DNA of 64,000 nucleotides from Rickettsia endosymbiont of Gonocerus acuteangulatus (GTDB taxonomy: Bacteria > Pseudomonadota > Alphaproteobacteria > Rickettsiales > Rickettsiaceae), in assembly GCF_964026435.1 (NCBI RefSeq), contig NZ_OZ032147.1:1550001-1614000 (forward strand). The letters are read 5' to 3'. The notes below the pieces were generated by a model. The model made no database searches, was not told the DNA's origin, and saw only the letters and a list, made by a program, of their open reading frames with translations. Position numbers and translations under genes: made by a program. Shown here one piece after another: positions 40,997-51,616 of the stretch (positions are counted from its first letter, which is position 1; each line of letters opens with the position of its first letter).

Positions 40997-42297
40997 GCTT
41001 CCAGCTTCCATCTCTAACTTTTTAAAATGTCTTACTCCAAATGTATATCCTGCTAGAATTGGAACTATAAAGAATAATAAGCCCCAGTGATTAAAGTAAT
41101 CTATCAAATAGATTGTTCCAAAAGAAGAAATAGCAAACATTAATGCTCTTGATAAAGCATATATAAAACTACTACATGTGAAGCGTTTTAATACCGGGAA
41201 TCTTGTGTAAAATACTGCACTTGCCGGAAAAGTTGTAGGAGCAAATACTACAATAAATAGTTGGAATAAAAGTAATTCAGTAGCATTAGAGATATTATTA
41301 ATAAAATAGGAGAAGTAAGAGCTACCACAGAAAATATTACTAGCCTTACTTTAAGAATTTTCAAAGGATGAAGTCTATAAGCTAAATAAGTAACTATAAT
41401 TGTACTTATTAACTCTGTACCACAAACAATAAAATTTTGGTGAATTACCTGAGCTGCATTATAATCAAAAGAATTTTTTAATATATTACCACAATAGATA
41501 TAGCCAATATAAAACCATAATGGTGCTCCACATTGTAGGAAAAATAAAGAAAAAGCTGTTGTTTTATTAATTTTTTCTTTCCAAATAGGACTTGATTTTA
41601 GACGATCACTATCTATACTAGCTTGCTCTACAGTTTCTTTTATTCGTTTTTTTGCATTAACAAAATCTGGTGTTTCTCTAAGATTAGTTCTTGCAACCGC
41701 TCCTATTACAGCAATAGCTGCTCCAATCCAAAACGCAATACGCCAATCAAAGCCAAAAGAAGTAACAAGTGTTCCGATTCCTAATGCTGCCGTTGCACCC
41801 AGAGTTACAGAAATAACAAGTGAAGCTACGACCTAATAACGTTGAGGAACTTTAAACATTTCAGTTAAGTAAAGTTCTGCCCCTATTACTTCCCCCATAG
41901 AGGACATACCTTGTGCAATTCGGCATACTGTTATTACAATAGTTGCAGTAATACCAATTTCGGCATAAGTCTTTAAATTAGCCATTACAAGGCAGCAAAG
42001 CGACATTAAAAAAGTTGTAATAATAACTGTTGCTTTACGCCCTATAGTGTCACCTATCCAGCCAAATATTAAAGCCCCGATAGGTCTAAATACATATGTT
42101 GAACAAAACGCAATAGCGAAATAAAGAGTTGCTGCTCGTGGATCAGCTTCAGGAAAAAATAGATCATTTAGAAGTACTGCCATATGAACATATAGCATGA
42201 GGTCGAAATATTCGAGAAATGTGCCTATAGATAGTAAGCCTATGGCTTCTTTTTGATTGCGAGTTAAACTAACTTGCTCTTTTTTATAACTCAGCAT
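40997..42297 (-). pseudogene. proP: ProP-like MFS transporter, copy 2
   Basis: The N-terminal 154 residues (MLSYKKEQVSLT...FLEYFDLMLYVHMAVLL...RPIGALIFGWIGDTIGRKAT) are followed by an in-frame TAG after VPQRY (near 41834). Homologous sequence continues beyond (VVASLVISVTLGATAALGIG...FDWRIAFWIGAAIAV). Another frame break lies near 41310, and IS-B cuts the gene at 40996. The conserved upstream element ttgacttttgtataaaaagg lies at about 42332-42352. Confidence 0.87.
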
Positions 42298-42508
42298 AAG
42301 TTCCTTACAAAAAATTAAATTGTAAAGAACTTATACCTTTTTATACAAAAGTCAATAAAAATTTTTTATATTATATAAAATAAAGGAAATATAAGAGATA
42401 TATTTAGCGTATATTATTAATATTTTAAGAAATAACGTAAGCAAAAGACACAATTTAAATTACTAAGGTTGTATCCTAAAATTGGTAGTACTAAATAAGT
42501 ATAGATAT

Positions 42509-42764
42509 CGTCATTGCGAGGAGGCATTGCCCGCGTGGATCATTTTCCCTGTCATCCCGTGATTTATGAACTAGAGCCAGTTAAAAATACTAATAAAATT
42601 AGTATTTTTTATTATTTTCTGGATCTAGTTTCCAAGCAACTAGATGACACCGATCACGTTTTTCGATCTACGCAACAATGCCTTGCGAGGAGCATAGTGA
42701 CAAGGCAATCTCAGGATACTTTCATGAGATTGCCACGCTCCTTTTAGTCGCTCGCAATGACGGC
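42509..42764. repeat. Nested palindromic repeats upstream of gyrA's 3' end
   Basis: An outer palindrome (cgtcattgcgagg at 42509 and cgctcgcaatgacg near 42752-42764) encloses an inner one (gtcatcccgtgatttatgaac...tagtttccaagcaactagatgac). Inner unit = inverse of 32525-32608. One repeat seems to have landed in the other. Confidence 0.65.
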
Positions 42765-42773
42765 AATGACTTT

Positions 42774-45494
42774 TTACTCCTCGCTTCCCTCTACTACCAC
42801 TTCCTCTTCAAACTCGCTGTCTTCTTCATTATCATCAGAACTTTCAGCAATTAGAGAAGCAGATACAACTTTTTCCCCCTCATCTAGTCTAAATAAAGTG
42901 ACACCACTAGTATTACGCCCTGTAATACGTACTGTTTCAAGTTTACAGCGAATTAATTTACCACTATTGGTGATAAGCATTAACTCATCATCCATTTTAA
43001 CAGGCATAACGCCGACTACTAAACCGGTTTTGTCGTTAATATCCATATTAATTATACCACTACCGCCGCGGTCAGTAATCCTATAACCATAAGCCGAGCT
43101 TCTTTTACCAAAGCCGTTTTCGGTTACTGTTAAAATAAACTCTTCAGAATTTGCCATTTCTAAAATAGATTCAGCAGTCAAATCCACGCCTAGTTCCTCA
43201 ATGTTAAACTCCTCACCTTTTGCGATCTCTAATCTCTTCTCCCACGATATGGATAAATAAGCGTCTCGCTCCTCACGTGTAGCTTTGATACCTCTCAAGA
43301 CAGTCATGGAAATCACTGAATCGTCTTCAGCAAGTCTCATACCACGCACTCCGTCGGAAGTACGGCTCTTAATCACACGCAACGACTCAACAGGGAATCT
43401 TAGAGCCTTACCAGACTTAGTTGCTAGTAAAATATGCTCGTCTTCTTTACAAGGTTTTACATCAATTAACTTATCATCTTCATCAAGCCTAATTGCTATC
43501 TTACCATTTGACTGAATCTTTTTGAAATCTAATAAATCGCTTCTTCTAATATTACCTTTAGCAGTTGCGAACATGATATTTAGATTATCCCACTCATCTT
43601 GATTTTCAGGCAGCGGCATGATATTGGTTATATACTCATCACCTTTAAGTGGTAATATATTAACCATCGGGCGACCTTTCCCTTGCGGATTACTTAAAGG
43701 AAGCTTATACAGCTTTAAGCTATAAACCTGCCCGATATTCGAGAAGAATAACATTGGCGTATGAGTACTACCGACAAAAACTTGTGTTGTTATATCCTCA
43801 TCACGCATTGAAAGCCCTGACCTGCCCTTACCACCTCGTTTTTGAGCTCTATAACTACTTAGAGGCACACGCTTTATATAACCACCAAGCGTTACAGTTA
43901 CTACCATTTCTTCACGCTGGATTAAATCTTCTATATCTTGGTCAAACTCACCAAATTCAATCGAGGTAAGACGAGGAGTTGCAAACTCTTCTTTAACCTT
44001 AATTAACTCTTCTTTTAAAATTTCAAGTAACCTCTCACGTGAACCCAAAATATTTAAATATTCAGTAATCTCAGTAGCAAGATTCTTTAAATCTTCCTCA
44101 AGCTTATTCTTTTCCATAGCGGTTAAGCGTTGCAATCTCATCTCTAAAATTGCCTTTGCTTGAGCTTCGGTAAAGCTACATTTCCCCTCTTCATTCAACA
44201 TTGCCTTATCATCGACTAGCTTCACAAGTGGCAGAATATTTAATGCATCCCAACTACGTGCCATTAATTCTTGTTTAGCAGCATTCGGATCACTTGCAGC
44301 TTTTATAATATGGATTATTTCGTCGATATTACTAACAGCAATAGTTAGCCCAAGTAAAATGTGAGCTTTATCTCTTGCTTTATTCAGTAGATATATAGTG
44401 CGGTTAGTGATAACTACTTCCCTAAAGCTAACGAAAGCCGCTATTACTTCTTTTAAATTCATTACCTTAGGCAAGCCATCTTTTAGAGCAAGCATTATAA
44501 CGCCAAAGCTAGTTTGAAGCTGCGTACAGGAATATATTTGGTTTAAAACTACTTCAGTGACAATATCTTTCTTTAGTTCAATATAGATTCTTATACCGTT
44601 TTTATTCGATTCATCACGTAAATCGCTTATACCCTCAATACGCTTTTCTTTAACCATTTCAGCAATCTTTTCAACAAGTCTTGCTTTATTTACCATATAA
44701 GGTATTTCGGTAATAATAATTGCTTGACGACCATTGCCTAAATTCTCGATCTCAGCACGTCCTCTTATAGCAATGCTACCTCTACCTGTTAAATACGCTG
44801 ATTTAATACCATTAACACCTAAAATGATCCCGCTTGTAGGGAAGTCAGGACCTTTAACAACTTCTAACAGGTCTAAAATTTCTATATCGTTATTATCTAC
44901 ATATAAACAACAAGCATCGATAACCTCACCAAGATTATGAGGCGGAATATTAGTTGCCATACCAACCGCAATACCACCACTTCCGTTTACTAGTAAGTTC
45001 GGGAACATAGAAGGCAGCACTGAAGGCTCTTCTTCAGAACCATCATAGTTTGGGTTAAAGCTGACAGTTTCTTTATCAATATCCTCAATCAGTTTATGAG
45101 CTACTTTTGCCATACGTGATTCGGTATACCTCATTGCCGCCGCAGCGTCACCATCCAATGAGCCAAAATTACCCTGCCCATCAACAAGCGGTAAACGCAG
45201 TGAAAAATCTTGAGCCATACGCACTAACGAATCATAAATAGCACTATCCCCGTGCGGATGGTATTTACCCATCACGTCACCGACTATTCTAGCGGATTTT
45301 CTATAAGCTCTGTTAGCATGGTTACCTGCTTCATGCATTGAGTAGATGATACGACGATGTACCGGCTTTAAGCCATCTCGAACATCCGGTATTGCCCTAC
45401 TTACTATGACGCTCATAGCATAGTCAAGATAAGATACTTTCATCTCATCTTCAATATTTACCGGTACTAAATTAGAAGAATTGTTATCAGTCAC
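42774..45494 (-). CDS. gyrA: DNA gyrase subunit A
   Basis: GyrA carries the DNA breakage-reunion activity of gyrase. The 906-residue protein has the winged-helix/tower region with the active-site Tyr in [10 protein letters not shown] (Tyr123) and the quinolone-determining stretch [10 protein letters not shown] with Ser84 and Asp88, the susceptible-type residues. The GyrA box is present as [10 protein letters not shown] (about 560) followed by the beta-pinwheel repeats. The C-terminus is acidic ([19 protein letters not shown]). Intact and not in an obvious operon. Confidence 0.97.
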   Translation of the reverse strand: MTDNNSSNLVPVNIEDEMKVSYLDYAMSVIVSRAIPDVRDGLKPVHRRIIYSMHEAGNHANRAYRKSARIVGDVMGKYHPHGDSAIYDSLVRMAQDFSLRLPLVDGQGNFGSLDGDAAAAMRYTESRMAKVAHKLIEDIDKETVSFNPNYDGSEEEPSVLPSMFPNLLVNGSGGIAVGMATNIPPHNLGEVIDACCLYVDNNDIEILDLLEVVKGPDFPTSGIILGVNGIKSAYLTGRGSIAIRGRAEIENLGNGRQAIIITEIPYMVNKARLVEKIAEMVKEKRIEGISDLRDESNKNGIRIYIELKKDIVTEVVLNQIYSCTQLQTSFGVIMLALKDGLPKVMNLKEVIAAFVSFREVVITNRTIYLLNKARDKAHILLGLTIAVSNIDEIIHIIKAASDPNAAKQELMARSWDALNILPLVKLVDDKAMLNEEGKCSFTEAQAKAILEMRLQRLTAMEKNKLEEDLKNLATEITEYLNILGSRERLLEILKEELIKVKEEFATPRLTSIEFGEFDQDIEDLIQREEMVVTVTLGGYIKRVPLSSYRAQKRGGKGRSGLSMRDEDITTQVFVGSTHTPMLFFSNIGQVYSLKLYKLPLSNPQGKGRPMVNILPLKGDEYITNIMPLPENQDEWDNLNIMFATAKGNIRRSDLLDFKKIQSNGKIAIRLDEDDKLIDVKPCKEDEHILLATKSGKALRFPVESLRVIKSRTSDGVRGMRLAEDDSVISMTVLRGIKATREERDAYLSISWEKRLEIAKGEEFNIEELGVDLTAESILEMANSEEFILTVTENGFGKRSSAYGYRITDRGGSGIINMDINDKTGLVVGVMPVKMDDELMLITNSGKLIRCKLETVRITGRNTSGVTLFRLDEGEKVVSASLIAESSDDNEEDSEFEEEVVVEGSEE

Positions 45495-45935
45495 GATTAT
45501 ATAGCCTTGAATTTAATGATTATATTAATTATAGAGGTATAATTTATTTCTTTCAAGGATTGCTTTACATGGTTTTAATGTATAGTGAGTAGAGTTTATT
45601 CTTTTTGACTGCAAATTATAAGATTTTTATCATCTAAAATCTCCCCCTTATTTTTCCTCCCTATTTTTCCCCCTAATTTTTTATCTTATCCATTTTATGA
45701 ATGTTACATATATTTGAAGTTAAAGAAAAAGCCTTTTAAGAGATGATAGTATTAACCTTATTGATTAAAGCTGTATCTTACAACTACAACCAAAGCACAA
45801 GGTGCTATTAGCAAAGATAAGTAAGAGATTATGAATTATATCTTTAAACGAATTCTGTAAAGATAGTTCAATTATTTTTCTAATTTAACTATCAAAATTA
45901 CTTCAATTAATATTTAAAAAGAAAATTAAATCAAT
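45495..45935. other. Intergenic region between gyrA and the 45936 gene
   Basis: 441 bp with no convincing ORF or RNA gene. It contains a strand-biased pyrimidine tract (about 45637-45684, ctcccccttatttttcctcc and following) and A/T-rich sequence. Both flanking genes are transcribed away from it, so both promoters should lie here. Confidence 0.4.
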
Positions 45936-46877
45936 ATGAATGATAAACTAATACAACTTTGCGATCCGGCAAAATTTGAATATTTGATTAATAATGCACC
46001 TAATAATACACTAAGCAGTACTCAAATACAGAATGCAGTGTGTTCTGAAAAAGATTACGGTATTCACACATTTTTTGCTAACACATGCGGCGTAATAGCA
46101 GAAAAGATTCCTGTTTTAGCAGAAGGCTTATATCGATGCACAATTGATTCAGCATCAATAATTAGTTCATTTAAAGAAATGCCATGTAATCCAATACGAT
46201 GGAATCCTACTGCCTTAGTGAACAAATTTTGTTCTACAGTTGATAATAATATTGGATCTTTTAATACTACTACTCTTACAACAGAAACACCTCTTTGGGA
46301 TAGCACCACTTCAACAGAAGATCCTAATAATGGCACAAACATCATTAAATTAATAGGAGTAGGAGCAGCCGCTACTATTGCTATAGGTGGAATGATTTAT
46401 ACAGGGTATAAATATTTTAAAAGCTCAAAAAGCACTCCAAAGAACACTGCTAATACAGAATTAGAGCTTAGCTCCTGCGAAGAAGATATAGAAAGTGCTT
46501 CTAATTTACTAAAACTAACATTTAGTATGCGTGAAGATTTTGAGGCAGCGGGAATTAGGATTAGTGCCTTTAACAGTCAAGAAGATAAAGAAAGCACTTC
46601 TCCTTTACTACCAAAGTTAAAAGAAAGTAATACATCTACAGAATCGCATTATGACATACCTACATCTAATAGACCTGTTACTGGTATTTATGAAGAAATT
46701 GGTCAAAAAATTGAAACTTCTAATCTACTAGATACAGATCGGAAAGTTACAGATAGGCTTAATGATTTAGTGGATGAGCTTAAACTTACAGATATAGTAA
46801 TTTCATCTAATGATTATACAGTTTCAAATAATGAACCGGATTTATTAGGTGATGTACCGTTATTGAATATAGTATAA
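45936..46877 (+). CDS. Unknown one-TM protein with phosphotyrosine-like motifs
   Basis: 313 residues: a Cys-containing N-terminal domain (1-100), a Thr-rich linker (TTTLTTETPLWDSTTSTED, about 110-130), one strong transmembrane helix (about 136-155, IIKLIGVGAAATIAIGGMIY) and an acidic, Ser/Thr-rich tail. The tail contains SHYDIP (237-242) and TGIYEEIGQ (249-257), which resemble the short tyrosine motifs (EPIYA-like, YxxP, IYEEI) that host kinases phosphorylate in several bacterial effectors. No signal peptide. The family is not recognised; an effector role is inference. Confidence 0.7.
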   Translation: MNDKLIQLCDPAKFEYLINNAPNNTLSSTQIQNAVCSEKDYGIHTFFANTCGVIAEKIPVLAEGLYRCTIDSASIISSFKEMPCNPIRWNPTALVNKFCSTVDNNIGSFNTTTLTTETPLWDSTTSTEDPNNGTNIIKLIGVGAAATIAIGGMIYTGYKYFKSSKSTPKNTANTELELSSCEEDIESASNLLKLTFSMREDFEAAGIRISAFNSQEDKESTSPLLPKLKESNTSTESHYDIPTSNRPVTGIYEEIGQKIETSNLLDTDRKVTDRLNDLVDELKLTDIVISSNDYTVSNNEPDLLGDVPLLNIV

Positions 46878-46909
46878 AATCGTTTTTGTCTAATTTGTAG
46901 ATAAATTTT

Positions 46910-46939
46910 TAGCGTCATTAATTTAACTTAGTGACGCTA
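46910..46939 (+). terminator. Terminator-like hairpin after the 45936 gene
   Basis: Stem tagcgtca / tgacgcta with a 14-base loop, followed by a short T-rich run (aatagtttt). It lies 33 bp after the stop codon. Confidence 0.55.
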
Positions 46940-47859
46940 CAATAGTTTTAAAAATATAATATTTCTATTGACTTTTATACTAATATAATTAAAATCGATT
47001 ATTTAAAATTTAAAAATAATTAATAATGATTACAAGTTTCTGTGCAAGTAATGAAAATATTAGATTAAATTTAGAGAAATTAACTTGGGCTGACGTTAGA
47101 GAAGAGTTATATAAGGTTAACCCAGAATTAACTAAAAAATGTGATTATATTAATAAGTTTAATAAATATCCTGTATATAAATTAAAATATGCATACGGGT
47201 TATCAATTATTCACGAAGGGGAATTTTATCTCCCAACTTTGGATGGCAAAACGATTTCTATAAATGATATAAGAATTCCTGAATCTTTAAAACAAAGTTT
47301 AGCATATTCTTCTCTTCCTTTAGCTTGTATTATTAATAACTCTTGTGAAGTTTTTATCCAAGAAGAACAAAGAATAATACCACTTAACTTTCTTGAAACA
47401 GGTGAATTATTTGGTTTATTTGAGTTAATGTGTTCACTTCCACAAACTTCTATAGTACATAAGACTATTTGGAATGTATCAGCTGGTGCACATTCCGTAT
47501 TTATGCTACCAAGTGTTTCTAATGTAATAAATTATCGCAGGATTTATAAAAAATTTAATATAAATGACTGTTTATCCAAAGATTTTAATGATCAACATTG
47601 GTCAATATTTTGCAATATTAATAATAGCAATAAACAAAATACTTGGAAAACTACAATTTTAGTATTTTCAAAAGAATGGTTTGAACACCAAAATAACATA
47701 GCGTATATTGAACTTTATAAGTATTTAGTTAACAGGTGCTGGGAGCAATTACAATTATTAAAAGAGTTTAGTGGATATAGTAAATTATGGTTATTATTTA
47801 CACGTGCAATTAATAAACGTAATATCAAACCTAGAACATATATAATTGATACTGTTAAA

Positions 47860-48384
47860 ATAAAAGTAATCCCCGCCGCAAGCAGCGGGGTATTTTAGAA
47901 GAAAGCTAGCTGATGATCCTCATGCAGTTTCTGATATTCCTTGCCTTGGTTTTTTACGTATTTTCCTATCATATTCTCATTTCCATGCTTACCTACCGTA
48001 CTCGTAAAATATCCATCAGTCCAAAATTCTCCACCCCATAATTGTTTCTTTACCTGTGGACACTGTCTAAATATTTGACGAGCTGTAACACTTTTAATTG
48101 TTGTTACTATTTTTGTTACGCTATAGGTTGGTACAGATTGTACCAAAAAATGGACATGATCTTCATCAACCCCTATTTCTAAAAATTTTATTTGATATCT
48201 CTTTTCTATCTCTAAACATATTTCTCGTAATACTTGATCAACTGATACGTCAAACACTGCTCGGCGATATTTTGCTGGAAATACCATGTGATACAGCAGT
48301 ACCGTAACATTATGACTTTTATGTATATATTTGCTCATTCCGCCATATTACGCCGCAAGCGGCGGGGAATATACCCAAAAGAGA
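47860..48384 (-). mobile_element. IS-E (IS200/IS605), copy 3
   Basis: 525-bp intact copy with hairpin ends. On the transposase strand it follows ATTAAA. There is no target duplication, and removing it restores the host reading frame exactly, which fixes its boundaries. Confidence 0.93.
47895..48338 (-). CDS. tnpA: IS200-type transposase TnpA
   Basis: 147-residue Y1 HUH transposase with DEDHVHFLVQ and a C-terminal Tyr helix, identical in sequence to the 25.9-kb copy. It acts on single-stranded DNA at the element's terminal hairpins. It is intact and could in principle excise this copy. Confidence 0.94.
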   Translation of the reverse strand: MSKYIHKSHNVTVLLYHMVFPAKYRRAVFDVSVDQVLREICLEIEKRYQIKFLEIGVDEDHVHFLVQSVPTYSVTKIVTTIKSVTARQIFRQCPQVKKQLWGGEFWTDGYFTSTVGKHGNENMIGKYVKNQGKEYQKLHEDHQLAFF

Positions 48385-48875
48385 TTTAATTTCAATTACT
48401 CAAGGGCTGGGGGTAGCATTTGTCCTTCAATAGATGATAAGGCTCTACCAAAAAACTTAATTCAGCAAGTATATATAAAAGATTATAATTTAAAAAATTA
48501 TATTCCAAATATAATGCAACCAGCGAAGTTTATCAAAGGTGGTAAACTATATTATTCCCTTAGCGTGCCTACTATATCTAATAGCTCTTCTCATTGTAAT
48601 AATCCTCCTAGTATAATAGAAGATCAAAGAAATATTAAAAATTTATTAAATATTTTAATGGAGGTAATTTATGATAAAAAAAATAGATTAAATTCTGATT
48701 TAGAAAATATAAAATTTGAGTATTTTCATTCTCATATTGACGAGTTCCAGCAAATTGTTTCTAGTAGTATAATACCAGAAACTGATCCTAGATTTTTAAA
48801 GTATAATAATGATTATAAAGATAATAGGGTATTTTGTGCTTCATCTAGTTTTTTTAAAGGATGTATTAGGATATC

Positions 48876-50171
48876 ATGAATAAATATGTTTTACCTACAT
48901 TACAAGCTATAGTAGAAAAAGTTCGTGCCTATCATAACTTTAATTTAGAAAAAATAACATTTGTTTGCGTACAACATCTTGTATTTACAACGGTAGATTT
49001 AATAGAATCTTTAATCATTCTTGGTGCAAAACCAAAAAATATTCACATTATGGGTAAAATTTACTCTACATGTTCTAAAGTAGAAGAACGAATTATTCAA
49101 ATGGGTGTAGTATATCACGCTAGTTCATATCCACAACAACTCGGATGTTTTAAAGATCATTTTAATTATGATATAAAAAATATGTGGGATAAAATTAGTA
49201 CTAATTTTGTGACTCCATATATAATTGTTCTTGATGATGGAGGACATTGTATAACGAATATCCCTAAATATTTAAGTAATAATTATAAAATTTATACTAT
49301 AGAGCAAACATCATCAGGTATTTCTCAAGTTAAAAACAATATTTTTAACCTTATTAACGTCGCTTATTCTTGTGCAAAACAATTTTTAGAATCACCAATG
49401 ATTGCTAAAATAGTTATAGAAAAATTAAAAAAAATTATTCCATTAAATTCTAAAAATATTATATATGGAATAGTAGGATGTGGAGTAATAGGAAGTAGTA
49501 TTATCCAGGAACTATTATCAACTAATCAACGCATAGTAGTATACGATAAAAACATACATAAAATACCACCTCTTGATTTTATTGAAACTACTAATGATAT
49601 ACAACTATTGTTTCAAAAAGCAAATTTTATCTTTGGTTGTACAGGTACAAATATTACTACATCGCTTGATTTGCATAAACTATCTGGTGTTAAATATTTG
49701 ATAAGCTGCTCATCACAAGATACCGAATTTAATTCTTTATTAAAATATATACAAAAGAATTATCCCCACAAGAACTTAAATACTCTAAGAGAAATTGAGT
49801 GTCCAATAAAAGAAGGATATATTAAAATATTAAAAGGGGGATACCCTATAAATTTTGATAATTCTGGTAAGTCTGTGCCATTTAAATATATCCAGCTTAC
49901 TCGTGGATTATTACTTGGTGGAGTTATTCAAGCAACAACTCAATTAATGAAAAATTATACTTTCACTCCTCAAATAGAGATGTTACACCCTAAAATACAG
50001 CAGTTAGTAGTACAAACATTACTCAACAACTTAGAAGAAACTATTGATTTTAACAACATATTATTACCTTATGTAAATTCAATAAAAAATTTTCTCAATG
50101 AAGAATTTTTAAAAGAAAATTCTAGAGGTCAATATATCGATAATAATATTATTAATAACATATTTAGCTAA
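48876..50171 (+). CDS. S-adenosylhomocysteine hydrolase-like NAD-binding protein
   Basis: The 431-residue protein has an N-terminal domain with VLDDGGHCITNIPKYL (118-133), then EQTSSGI (143-149), then a Rossmann loop GIVGCGVIGSS (198-208) and a later FGCTGTNI (253-260). These parallel DDGG, EETTTG, GYGDVGKG and TGCIDI of S-adenosylhomocysteine hydrolase, in the same order and spacing, but sequence is divergent and the C-terminal family tail is not clear. It overlaps the preceding gene by 4 bp and precedes a SAM methyltransferase gene by 17 bp. A role in handling SAH or a related nucleoside product is inferred. Confidence 0.7.
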   Translation: MNKYVLPTLQAIVEKVRAYHNFNLEKITFVCVQHLVFTTVDLIESLIILGAKPKNIHIMGKIYSTCSKVEERIIQMGVVYHASSYPQQLGCFKDHFNYDIKNMWDKISTNFVTPYIIVLDDGGHCITNIPKYLSNNYKIYTIEQTSSGISQVKNNIFNLINVAYSCAKQFLESPMIAKIVIEKLKKIIPLNSKNIIYGIVGCGVIGSSIIQELLSTNQRIVVYDKNIHKIPPLDFIETTNDIQLLFQKANFIFGCTGTNITTSLDLHKLSGVKYLISCSSQDTEFNSLLKYIQKNYPHKNLNTLREIECPIKEGYIKILKGGYPINFDNSGKSVPFKYIQLTRGLLLGGVIQATTQLMKNYTFTPQIEMLHPKIQQLVVQTLLNNLEETIDFNNILLPYVNSIKNFLNEEFLKENSRGQYIDNNIINNIFS

Positions 50172-50188
50172 ACTCAAAATTATTTATA

Positions 50189-50941
50189 ATGGAAAGTTGG
50201 AAATTAAAAAATATTAATGAATCTTATAAAAAAACTGCTAAGTTTAGGAATAACAATTATATTATTAATCCTCATATTATAAATCTTATAGGAAATATAA
50301 AAGACAAAACCGTATTAGATGTAGGTTGTGGATTTGGTAGATATTTAAAAATCCTTTTAAAAGATAATCCTTCAAAATTAGTAGGGTGTGATATTTCCAA
50401 GCATTAAATACAATTATGTAAAAATACTATCAACAGCGATAATATAGAATATTTTATCATAGATTTTTCTGATACCACCGCTCCTTTAATTATAGGAGAA
50501 AATAAATATGATATTGTTTATACTGTATTTGTGATATTATACGTGGAAACTCTCGATAAGCTGAAAATATTTATTGATAATTGTTATAAATGTCTAAAGA
50601 AACAAGGAAGAATTATAATATGTACTTTAGATATTTTAAGTGCTTCACTTTACCCAGAAGTCTTTGATATATTGAAGCTTCCTGTAAAAGCTTTAGTTAA
50701 CAATAATAAGTATAGCGATGGCTGCTCAATACAAATAGAAATTACAAAAAATTGCATTGTAACCTCCTATCAAAGAAATTTTGAAACCATAAAACAATTA
50801 ATGAAACAAGTAGGTTTTAATAATATTAGAAAACATAATTTATTTTTAGATGAAATTAGTCTACAAGCTTTTACAAATAGAGAGCTAGATATAATAAAAA
50901 AATCTAATATATTTTTATTATTAGAAGCTCAAAAATTATAG
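50189..50941 (+). pseudogene. Class I SAM methyltransferase with an in-frame stop
   Basis: The N-terminal part (50189-50407) includes motif I, VLDVGCGFGRYLKILL, and ends ...GCDISKH. A TAA at 50405-50407 (CAA in the likely ancestor) interrupts, and the same frame continues IQLCKNTINSDNIEYFIIDFSD...YDIVYTVFVILYVETLDKLKIF...LKKQGRIIICTLD to 50941. The restored protein is 250 residues. It is the last gene of the cluster. The substrate is unknown. One nonsense change is the only lesion, so decay is recent. Confidence 0.8.
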
Positions 50942-51180
50942 TAATGCTGTGTTTTTCTTCATTTTTACTGTGAAGATTGTTTTTATGAATGGTCATAATA
51001 ACCTCCTTATGTTAAACACTATTAGTAAGTTAACGTAAGCTGATAAACAACCTACAGCCACAAGATACTCCTCTAAAAAATATGTCAAGCGTTTTAATTT
51101 ATTATTTTTTTACGAAAATTATAGACTTTAATTTTTATAATAAATTCTTAACTTAAAGTAAATTTAATTAAATATAATAT

Positions 51181-51306
51181 CAAAACTTACGCTATGTTAT
51201 AGCAAATATGCTAAAAACCCTTACTACAAAGCTATGTTTTTACAGTGCATCACTTTATAATATCCTTTAATTTATAGGAATTATATCAAACATAGCGTAA
51301 GTTTTG
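51181..51306. mobile_element. MITE related to IS-A, subfamily 2 (126 bp)
   Basis: Ends match IS-A terminal repeats. Flanked by atat on both sides (51177-51180 and 51307-51310). Its interior differs from subfamily 1 at many positions and is identical to the copy at 61755-61880. Confidence 0.85.
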
Positions 51307-51329
51307 ATATTTATGCTATGATAGATATT

Positions 51330-51510
51330 ATTTTTGATAGTCATTCTGTCATCCTGTGGTCCCGCCACGGGATCCAGTAATCTTTAAAGCTACCCCGTGA
51401 TTTATTCATGGGTCAAGAAAAAATATAAACGCAGTAAATTTTTAGAGTTAAAAGCTCGATTCCCTCACTTTTTTCTGGATCCCGTGAATAAATCACGGGA
51501 TGACACCGAG
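51330..51510. repeat. Palindromic repeat downstream of lon
   Basis: Contains two facing units: tggtcccgccacgggatccagtaa, then accccgtgatttattcatggg against ttctggatcccgtgaataaatcacgggatgac. The strong stem could act as a terminator for lon, which ends at 51617 on the minus strand. Confidence 0.6.
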
Positions 51511-51616
51511 CCTTAAGTTGACACCCATACACCTCCAGAAAAATGATATTAGCGATTCATGCATAAAGCCGAACAAGTCGTAGAATGACAGAAATAACGC
51601 TGTGATAATTAGTATT

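Larger units (their letters stand above)
47026..48879 (+). pseudogene. Unknown gene split by IS-E, head of a SAH/methyltransferase cluster
   Basis: The first part (47026-47859) and second part (48385-48879) join precisely when IS-E is removed: ...YIIDTVK|FNFNYSRAGGSI.... The restored protein has 442 residues. It is soluble and shows no recognised domain; notable stretches are LSIIHEGEFYLPTLDGKTI, TIWNVSAGAHSVFMLPSVSN and RAGGSICPSIDDKAL. Its stop overlaps the next start (ATGA), so it was co-translated with the SAH-hydrolase-like gene. IS200/IS605 elements can excise precisely, so the lesion may be reversible. Confidence 0.65.

Noticed and set aside
45637-45684. Pyrimidine-rich tract upstream of the 45936 gene
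   Set aside because: It is not a periodic repeat and shows no link to a known origin or binding site; too little to call.
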